A stretch of 64,000 bases of DNA from an uncultured Acidobacteriota bacterium (GTDB taxonomy: Bacteria > Acidobacteriota > Terriglobia > Bryobacterales > Bryobacteraceae). This document shows, piece after piece, positions 58,254 through 64,000 of this stretch. Location: the NCBI GenBank assembly GCA_902826685.1, contig CADEFT010000006.1:62001-126000 (forward strand), read 5' to 3'. The first letter of the stretch is position 1, and each line of letters opens with the position of its first letter. The notes under the pieces are model-generated. The model was given only the letters and a program-made list of their open reading frames with translations. It was not told the origin of the DNA and did not search any database. Made by a program: the position numbers and the translations under genes.

Positions 58254-59352
58254 ACAGATCGTGCTGCGGCTGATCGAGATGCCGCTGGTGCACTTCTTCG
58301 AAACCAGTTTCGGACGCACGTATGTGCGCCGCATGGTGCTGGTGGAAGTTCGTTCCGATGGCGCCGCCGGTTGGGGCGAAGTCACTTGCGGTGAGAATCC
58401 CTTCTACAACGAGGAGTGGACCGAATCGGCGTGGATGATCCTGCGCGATTTCGTGGCCCCGCGCGTTTTGAGTCACGAATTCGCTTCCGCGGCTGAAGCA
58501 GCCGGGCGCGGCGCCCACATCCGCGGCCACAACATGGCGCGCGGCGGTTTGGAGGCGGCGGTTTGGGATCTGGAAGCGCGCCTGAAGAACGAGCCGCTCT
58601 GGAAGACCATCGGCGGCGGCGCTCAAAAGGAAATCGCCTGCGGCGTCTCCATCGGCATTCAGGATTCCATCGGCCAGCTTCTTGAAAAGATCGAAACGGA
58701 AGTGAACGCCGGCTACCGGCGCATCAAGATCAAGATCAAACCCGGGTGGGATTTCGACGTCATCGCGGCGGTGCGCAAGCGCTTCCCGTCGATCCTGCTG
58801 ATGGCCGACGCCAACAGCGCCTACACACTCGCCGACATCGACCGCCTGCGCCGGCTCGATGAGTTCAACCTGATGATGATCGAACAGCCGCTGGCGCATG
58901 ACGAGATCATCGACCATGTGCCGCTGCAGGCCGCGCTCAAGACCCCCATCTGCCTCGATGAGTGCATCCGCTCGGCGCATCATGCCGAACAGGCGATCCG
59001 CCTCAAGGCCTGCGGCATTCTCAATATCAAACTCGGCCGCGTGGGCGGCTTTACCGAAGCCCGAAAGGTCCATGACCTGGCGCAAAAGGCGGGCATTCCG
59101 GTGTGGTGCGGCGGCATGCTCGAAGCGGGCATTGGCCGCGCCCACAATATTGCGCTTTCTTCCCTGCCCAATTTCACTTTGCCCGGCGACGTTTCCGCCA
59201 GCCGCCGCTATTGGAAGCGCGACATCATCCAACCCGAAGTGGAGGTGACGCCGCGCGGGACCATCCTGCTTCGCGACGAACCGGGCTTCGGATATGCGCT
59301 CGACCAGGGCGGAATTCAGTCGATTTGTTTACGTGAGGAGATACTTTCTTGA
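58243..59352 (+). CDS. Enolase-superfamily N-succinylamino acid racemase / o-succinylbenzoate synthase-like
   Basis: 369 residues from ATG 58243, inside the end of the GNAT gene. Catalytic residues of the MLE/OSBS-NSAR group are in place: the KxK motif with K164 (RIKIKIKPGWD), metal ligands D189 (MADAN), E214 (IEQPL) and D239 (CLDEC), and the opposite-face K263 (NIKLGRVGG). Length and spacing match NSAR/OSBS enzymes. With an N-succinyltransferase-like gene directly upstream and no menaquinone genes nearby, racemisation of N-succinyl amino acids is more likely than o-succinylbenzoate synthesis; dual function is common. Its stop overlaps the TTG of the EamA gene. Confidence 0.9.
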   Translation: MKIEQIVLRLIEMPLVHFFETSFGRTYVRRMVLVEVRSDGAAGWGEVTCGENPFYNEEWTESAWMILRDFVAPRVLSHEFASAAEAAGRGAHIRGHNMARGGLEAAVWDLEARLKNEPLWKTIGGGAQKEIACGVSIGIQDSIGQLLEKIETEVNAGYRRIKIKIKPGWDFDVIAAVRKRFPSILLMADANSAYTLADIDRLRRLDEFNLMMIEQPLAHDEIIDHVPLQAALKTPICLDECIRSAHHAEQAIRLKACGILNIKLGRVGGFTEARKVHDLAQKAGIPVWCGGMLEAGIGRAHNIALSSLPNFTLPGDVSASRRYWKRDIIQPEVEVTPRGTILLRDEPGFGYALDQGGIQSICLREEILS

Positions 59353-60248
59353 CGGAGGGTGTGAGTAGCAGCCCGTCGGCGCGGCGGATCTACAGTCTGC
59401 TGTGCTTGATGGTGACCTTGTGGGCGCTGAACTTTATCATCGCCCGGTATGCCGTTCGTGAGATTCCACCGGTTGTGGTTGCTTCGATGCGCGCCGTTCT
59501 GGCGGGCCTGATTTTACTTCCCTTCTGGTGGCTGCGCGCCCGCGCCACCGGCGAAGCCGCCTTCGCCCGTGGCGACTGGCTGCGCCTGACGGTGCTCAGC
59601 GCCACCGGTGTCTCGCTGAATCAACTTTGTTTTCTCGTGGGCATCGGCAGCACCAGCACGTCTCACGCGGCGGTGCTGATCGGCCTCACCCCGCTGTTCG
59701 TGCTCGCCCTCGCCGCCATGGCCGGGCTTGAGACGCTCACGGCGAGGAAGATGCTGGGCATGCTGATTGCGATGGCAGGCGTCGCCGTGCTCCAGTTCGC
59801 TCGCGGTTCGTCGGGCAACGCAACCCTGGCGGGCGATCTCATGATTGCCGGAGCGGCCCTCACATTCGCCGTCTACACCATCCTCGGCAAGAAACTCACG
59901 GCTCGCATCAGCGGCCTCGCTTTGACCGCGTTCTCCTATCTCATTGGCGGAATGCTGCTGTTGCCGTTGGCTCTGTGGCAGGCGCGAAACCTCGATTTCT
60001 CTCAAATCAGCGGCACTGCCTGGACCGCCATGGCCTACATGACGTTGTTCCCCTCGGCGCTGTGCTACGTGATCTTTTACTACGCGCTGAAGCATGTGCC
60101 AGCTTCCCGCGTTTCCAACGTGGGCTATCTGCAACCGGTCCTGGCCATGGGCCTGGGCATCTGGCTGCTCGGCGATTCCCTCACGTCCGAGCTGCTGGCC
60201 GGCGGCTCGCTGGTTCTCACGGGCGTCGTTTTGTCGGAGCGGGGCTGA
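59349..60248 (+). CDS. EamA (DMT) family transporter
   Basis: 299 residues with ten membrane segments in two EamA repeats (about 12-145 and 158-298). Typical phrases: LWALNFIIARYAVREIPP, LNQLCFLVGIGSTSTSHAAVLIGLTPL-type motif near 95-120, and FYYALKHVPASRVSNVGYLQPV in the second repeat. TTG 59349 is supported by GAGGAG eight bases upstream and by overlap with the preceding stop (TTGA). The family exports metabolites, often amino acids, which would suit the amino-acid genes upstream. Its TGA overlaps the MFS start (TGATG). Confidence 0.9.
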   Translation: MTEGVSSSPSARRIYSLLCLMVTLWALNFIIARYAVREIPPVVVASMRAVLAGLILLPFWWLRARATGEAAFARGDWLRLTVLSATGVSLNQLCFLVGIGSTSTSHAAVLIGLTPLFVLALAAMAGLETLTARKMLGMLIAMAGVAVLQFARGSSGNATLAGDLMIAGAALTFAVYTILGKKLTARISGLALTAFSYLIGGMLLLPLALWQARNLDFSQISGTAWTAMAYMTLFPSALCYVIFYYALKHVPASRVSNVGYLQPVLAMGLGIWLLGDSLTSELLAGGSLVLTGVVLSERG

Positions 60249-61549
60249 TGTCCGGCTTCGTTCAACTACTGCGCGAAAATCGCAACTACCGGTACACGTG
60301 GCTGGGACAGGTGGTAAGCGAAGTGGGCGACCACTTCAACAACGTCGCCGTCTTCAGCCTGGCCGTGCAACACGACAGCGGCGGACTGGCAGTGACCGGC
60401 GTCATGCTGGCGCGCGCGATTCCGGCCATCGTCATGGGTCCGCTGGCGGGCGTGGCGCTCGACCGGATGGACCGCAAGCGCATCATGATCGGAAGCGATC
60501 TGATCCGTGCCGTGGTGGCCCTCGGCTTCATCCTCACCGTGACCCGGCCGGGCGAGGGCAGCCTGCTCTACATCCTGAGCGCGCTGCTCATGGTGTCGTC
60601 GCCATTCTTCACCGCCGGGCGCGCGGCCATCCTGCCATCGGTGGCGACCAAGGCCCAGCTCCACACCGCCAATTCCCTGACGCAAACCACGCAGTGGACC
60701 ACGCTCACCCTGGGGGCGATGCTCGGCGGCGCCAGCGTCGCGCACTTCGGCTATGAATGGGCGTTCTTTCTGAACGCCATGTCGTTCCTGTTTTCGGCCT
60801 GGTGCATCTCGAACCTGCGCGCGCCCGCAGGCGGCTTCCGCGCTACGCGGCGCCAATCGCTGACCGAAAACGACATCTCGCGCCCGTGGCATGAATACGT
60901 CGAAGGGCTGCGGTACATGCGAACCACGCCGCTGCTGGTAGGCATCGCCGTCCTGACCATGGGCTGGGCGTCCGGTGGCGGCGCGGCGCAGATTCTCTTC
61001 AGCCTGTTCGGCGAAAAGGTGTTCAATCGCGGCGCGGCGGGCATCGGCACCATCTGGGGCTTCGCCGGACTGGGACTGGTGGCGGGCGGCGCGCTGGCGC
61101 ATCGCGTCTCGCCGAGGATCGGCTTCACCGGCTACAAGCGCACCATCGTCGCCGCTTACCTGGTTCACGGCCTCGCCTATGTCGTCTTCAGCCAGATGAC
61201 CAGTTTTCCGCTGGCCTGTTTTTTCATGGCGATCTCGCGCGCCGGCGTCGCGGTGAGCTCGGTCATGAATTATCAGCAATTGTTCCGGCATGTTTCCGAC
61301 CGCTACCGGGGCCGCGTCTTCGCCACGCTCGAATCGCTTACCTGGAGCGTGATGATGCTCTCCATGCTCGCCGCCGGACTCGCCAGCCAGCGCTACGACC
61401 CGCGCATGATCGGCGCCGTGTCGGGTTGCCTGAGTTCGCTCACTGCGTTTTACTGGTTGTACCTCGACGGCTCCGGCCGCCTGCCCGAGCCTCCTGTCGA
61501 AGGTGTGGACCCCGAGGAGATCGAAGTTCATGAGCCAACCGTCGGTTGA
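60248..61549 (+). CDS. Major facilitator superfamily transporter (MFS_3/enterobactin-exporter-like)
   Basis: 433 residues from ATG 60248 (the frame is open further upstream, but this start overlaps the preceding stop and begins the first membrane helix). The first helix NYRYTWLGQVVSEVGDHFNNVAVFSLA (about 11-37) and LARAIPAIVMGPLAGVALDRMDRKR (loop 2-3 motif A-like, near residue 60) are typical of the MFS_3 branch that exports siderophores and drugs. Twelve membrane segments can be counted. The substrate is unknown. It overlaps the SDR gene by 20 bp. Confidence 0.9.
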   Translation: MSGFVQLLRENRNYRYTWLGQVVSEVGDHFNNVAVFSLAVQHDSGGLAVTGVMLARAIPAIVMGPLAGVALDRMDRKRIMIGSDLIRAVVALGFILTVTRPGEGSLLYILSALLMVSSPFFTAGRAAILPSVATKAQLHTANSLTQTTQWTTLTLGAMLGGASVAHFGYEWAFFLNAMSFLFSAWCISNLRAPAGGFRATRRQSLTENDISRPWHEYVEGLRYMRTTPLLVGIAVLTMGWASGGGAAQILFSLFGEKVFNRGAAGIGTIWGFAGLGLVAGGALAHRVSPRIGFTGYKRTIVAAYLVHGLAYVVFSQMTSFPLACFFMAISRAGVAVSSVMNYQQLFRHVSDRYRGRVFATLESLTWSVMMLSMLAAGLASQRYDPRMIGAVSGCLSSLTAFYWLYLDGSGRLPEPPVEGVDPEEIEVHEPTVG

Positions 61550-62273
61550 GGCGGCGCAAAGTCTCGAAGGAAAGCTGGTGCTGGTCACCGGCGGAGCCAA
61601 GCGCATCGGGCGCTCCATCGCGCTGCGGCTGGCCCGGGAGAAGGCGCGGGTGATCGTCCACTATGGCGAGTCGGAAGCCGAGGCCCGGCAAACGGCGGCC
61701 GAATGCGGCGCGGTGGGCTTATGCCGCGCCAACCTGGAGAACGTGCCGGAGATCGTCTCTCTGTTTGAAGGCATCGAAAAACGCTTCGGCCGTCTCGACG
61801 GGCTGGTCAACAACGCGGCGCGTTTCACGCGCTTCGATCCGATGGACGTCACCGAGGCCGATTGGGATTTTATCCACTCGGTCAACCTGAAGGCGGTGTT
61901 CTTCTGCTGCCAGCAGGGCGCGCGCCTGATGCGGAACACCGGCGCGGGCCGCATCGTGAATCTGAGTTCGCTTGGCGGCATCCGCCCCTGGGCCGACCAT
62001 GCCCACTACTGCGCCTCGAAGGCGGGCGTGCTGATGTTGACCGAAGCTCTGGCCAAAGCCTTCGCGCCCGCCATCACGGTGAACTCGGTGGCGCCGGGCG
62101 TGGTCCGGTTCGCCGAAGTGGAGGAGCGCGCCCGGGACCTGGTGCGAGTCACTCCGGCCGCGCGGCACGGCAGCGGCGAAGAGGTGGCCGAAGCGGTGGT
62201 CTATTTCCTCAAGGCGTCCAACTTCATCACCGGCCAGACCATCGCCGTCGATGGCGGACTCGGCCTGCGCTAG
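61530..62273 (+). CDS. Short-chain dehydrogenase/reductase (pteridine-reductase-like)
   Basis: 247 residues from ATG 61530, with GAGGAG nine bases upstream. Classical SDR marks: cofactor loop TGGAKRIGRSIA (the K-R-I-G form occurs in pteridine reductases), VNNAARFTRFDP, NLSSLGG with catalytic Ser, and YCASK (catalytic Tyr and Lys). It is an NADPH-preferring reductase by its Arg/Lys-rich first turn; the substrate is unknown. It is the last gene of the mazG-to-SDR run, in which every gene overlaps its neighbour. Confidence 0.9.
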   Translation: MSQPSVEAAQSLEGKLVLVTGGAKRIGRSIALRLAREKARVIVHYGESEAEARQTAAECGAVGLCRANLENVPEIVSLFEGIEKRFGRLDGLVNNAARFTRFDPMDVTEADWDFIHSVNLKAVFFCCQQGARLMRNTGAGRIVNLSSLGGIRPWADHAHYCASKAGVLMLTEALAKAFAPAITVNSVAPGVVRFAEVEERARDLVRVTPAARHGSGEEVAEAVVYFLKASNFITGQTIAVDGGLGLR

Positions 62274-62330
62274 TCTCCTGGGGAGTGCGCGCGAACGGAT
62301 GGACGTGGATTGTTCTACCCTCAATACACG

Positions 62331-63665
62331 ATGCTAGACCGGCGCGGCTTCCTTTCATCCCTCGCCCCATCCCTCGAGCGCCCTTCCTCGAGGCGGCCGA
62401 ATCTCTTATTCATCGTGGCCGATCAGTGGCGCGCGCAGTCCATGCCCTCAGCCGGCGACTCGGACCTCATCGCTCCGAATCTGGCGCGGCTTGCTGGAGA
62501 AGGAGTCGACTTTCGCCGCGCCTACACGAGTTATCCGGTGTGTTGTCCGTCACGCGCCGCCATGCTGACCGGCAAGTTTCCCCATGCCGCCGGCGTGTCG
62601 CGCAATCATATGCTCCTTCCTTTGACCGAGAAAACCTTCTCGGCGGAGCTGAAGCGAGTTGGATATCGTACAGGGTACATCGGGAAATGGCACCTGGACG
62701 ATGGGGGAGATCAGGGATTCGTACCCGTGGAGCGGCGTCGCGGGTTCGATTACTGGGCAGCGCATAACATCAACCACCGGCACTACGGCTCCGTCTATTT
62801 CACAGACACGCCCCAGCCAATCCCCGCCCGCGGCTTCGAGCCCGACCATCAGACCGATCTGGCAATCGAATTCATTCGCCGGAAGAGCGCGCAGCCCTTT
62901 TTCCTGTATCTGTCGTGGGTTGCGCCGCACCCGCCGCTCACGCCTCCAACCCGCCACGCGATCTATGATCCCGGCAAAATCCGCTTGCGTCCGAACGTGC
63001 CGGAGGGCAGCGCGGCCGAAGCCCGGAAGAACACAGCCGGGTTCTACGGGTTGTGCACCGCGGTAGACGAAAATCTCGGGCGGCTGCTCGCGTCGCTCGA
63101 TGAAAAGGGATGGACGGAAGATACGATCGTCGTTTTCACGTCGGATCACGGATGGACGCTCGGATCTCATGGGCTCGACGAGATCGATCGGCCTTACGAG
63201 GAGTCGTCGAAAATTCCGCTGGTGATCCGATTTCCCAGGCGCGTCAGGAAGCGAACGGAGCATGATGCGCTTATTTCTAATGTCGACTACGCGCCGACTC
63301 TGCTTTCGCTGTGTGGAGTCAAGCCTCCTGCCGGCATGCAGGGCGTCGATCATTCGGAGTGGCTGACAAGCGGTCGGGCCGCGCCTCGGAAGTCCATCTA
63401 TACGGAGGGAGCGCTCGGATCTCCCGATGAATGGAGAATGGTCGTCCGAGGTCTCGACAAACTGATCGTCGACTACACTCTAAAGCCGACGCATATGTAT
63501 CACCTTGGTCAGGATCCGTATGAGCTCCGGAACTTGGCCGCAATTCCCGAACAAGGCCGCAAGCGCGACGAACTGCTCAATCTTCTGCGCCGCTGGATGT
63601 CGGACACATCGGATCGGATCCTGTACGCGGCGCCTCGACGGACTCGCGCGGGCAATGGCCCTTGA
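62331..63665 (+). CDS. Sulfatase (formylglycine type)
   Basis: About 444 residues from ATG 62331, where a Tat-like leader begins (MLDRRGFLSSLAPSLE); a TTG 21 bp upstream is less likely. Active-site motif CCPSRAAMLTG (71-81) contains C-x-P-S-R, so C71 would be converted to formylglycine. Metal ligands include D31 in FIVADQWRA and the DHG of FTSDHGWTLGSHG. The remainder matches iduronate/arylsulfatase-like proteins (YIGKWHLDDG, PFFLYLSWVAPHPPL). It hydrolyses sulfate esters outside the cytoplasm. The gene starts 57 bp after the SDR gene. No formylglycine-generating enzyme is in the window. Confidence 0.92.
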   Translation: MLDRRGFLSSLAPSLERPSSRRPNLLFIVADQWRAQSMPSAGDSDLIAPNLARLAGEGVDFRRAYTSYPVCCPSRAAMLTGKFPHAAGVSRNHMLLPLTEKTFSAELKRVGYRTGYIGKWHLDDGGDQGFVPVERRRGFDYWAAHNINHRHYGSVYFTDTPQPIPARGFEPDHQTDLAIEFIRRKSAQPFFLYLSWVAPHPPLTPPTRHAIYDPGKIRLRPNVPEGSAAEARKNTAGFYGLCTAVDENLGRLLASLDEKGWTEDTIVVFTSDHGWTLGSHGLDEIDRPYEESSKIPLVIRFPRRVRKRTEHDALISNVDYAPTLLSLCGVKPPAGMQGVDHSEWLTSGRAAPRKSIYTEGALGSPDEWRMVVRGLDKLIVDYTLKPTHMYHLGQDPYELRNLAAIPEQGRKRDELLNLLRRWMSDTSDRILYAAPRRTRAGNGP

Positions 63666-63705
63666 AGATCATGAGGGTGCCCGCGTTCCGTTTGGGGCTG
63701 GAAGC

Positions 63706-64000
63706 TTATTGCTTCTTCTTGCCGGCGCCGCCGCGCGGGCGCGTGTAGTCGAACGATTTCCAATCCGTACCGGCGCGTCCGTTGAGATCCCAAACCACGC
63801 GCCCGGCGCGCAGGGTCATCTCCGCCTCGATCCGCCGGTCGCCATCGCGGCGCGCACCGGCCGAATCGAGAAACCCGAACGATCCGCGTTCAAGCGCCAG
63901 CACCGCCACGTCCGCCTCCGCCCCCACGTCGAGGTTTCCGAGTTGCGGCCGCTTGATCTCCCGGGCCGGGTTCCAGGTGGACATGCGGATTACCTCCGTC
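63706..64000 (-). CDS. Amidohydrolase/dihydroorotase-like deacetylase, C-terminal fragment
   Basis: The frame runs off the right edge, so only about the last 97 codons are seen. The sequence (MSTWNPAREIKRPQLGNLDVG and AEADVAVLALERGSFGFLD) is the C-terminal part of metal-dependent amidohydrolases, where the chain returns from the barrel to the small beta-sandwich. It ends in a Lys-rich tail (GGAGKKKQ). Such proteins are usually exported in this group or act on N-acyl amino acids; the substrate cannot be set from the fragment. It is convergent with the sulfatase gene, 40 bp apart. Confidence 0.75.
   Translation of the reverse strand, partial: TEVIRMSTWNPAREIKRPQLGNLDVGAEADVAVLALERGSFGFLDSAGARRDGDRRIEAEMTLRAGRVVWDLNGRAGTDWKSFDYTRPRGGAGKKKQ

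Overview
The window looks like a chromosomal segment of a GC-rich acidobacterium of the Solibacter/Bryobacter type. This is an inference from gene content: Oar-like TonB-dependent receptors with a carboxypeptidase-regulatory-like N-domain, two pairs of DUF1549/DUF1553 cytochrome-like proteins with DUF1501 proteins, SBBP beta-propeller proteins, Uma2 proteins, a PIG-L/symporter unit and NtrC-type regulators. No rRNA, tRNA, CRISPR array, insertion sequence or prophage was seen. Genes are tightly packed with many ATGA/GTGA start-stop overlaps, and four convergent pairs overlap at their 3' ends by 32-77 bp.

Layout. 1-7.5 kb (+): 3' part of a TonB-dependent receptor, a polytopic membrane protein, an NtrC-type regulator, an M13 metallopeptidase, and a terpene-cyclase-fold protein with a CXXCH haem motif. 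7.5-17.7 kb (-): an Oar-like receptor with an alkaline phosphatase, a DUF1501/DUF1549-1553 pair, two tandem Uma2 proteins, and a 3-methyladenine glycosylase. 17.7-21.5 kb (+): thpR-plsY-gpsA, then an ECF sigma factor, zinc-finger anti-sigma and DUF3106 protein. 21.5-23.2 kb (-): a lower-GC islet with a cupin and an unrecognised 383-residue protein. 23.3-35.4 kb: a second DUF1549-1553/DUF1501 pair, a VTT membrane protein, a giant SBBP/Ig-like repeat protein, a PPOX protein, a HipA-like protein and a ThiO-like oxidase.

35.4-36.4 kb has no credible gene but holds the most interesting item here: a purine-rich segment of about 690 nt, closed by a perfect 11-bp long-range helix, packed with local hairpins and GAAA-type loops, preceded by a TTGACT-N17-CATGAT promoter that places the transcript start at the closing helix, and followed by a T-rich tail. 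It is best read as an unrecognised large structured non-coding RNA.

36.4-53.4 kb: an astacin-like protease, a hybrid histidine kinase, an ExeM-like secreted nuclease with a dockerin-like tail, a patatin-like lipase (with a triplicated patatin/nuclease gene junction between them), a PIG-L deacetylase-symporter unit that includes a 43-residue accessory protein, and a PDZ-containing histidine kinase with an NtrC-type regulator behind a consensus sigma-54 promoter. 53.6-64 kb: an NHL-like propeller protein, an isolated tssK with one unknown gene, a six-gene run (mazG, GNAT, N-succinylamino-acid racemase-like enolase, EamA, MFS, SDR) whose second and third genes fit the D- to L-amino-acid conversion pathway, a sulfatase, and the 3' end of an amidohydrolase. 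All functional calls rest on motifs and remembered family features; no database search was run.
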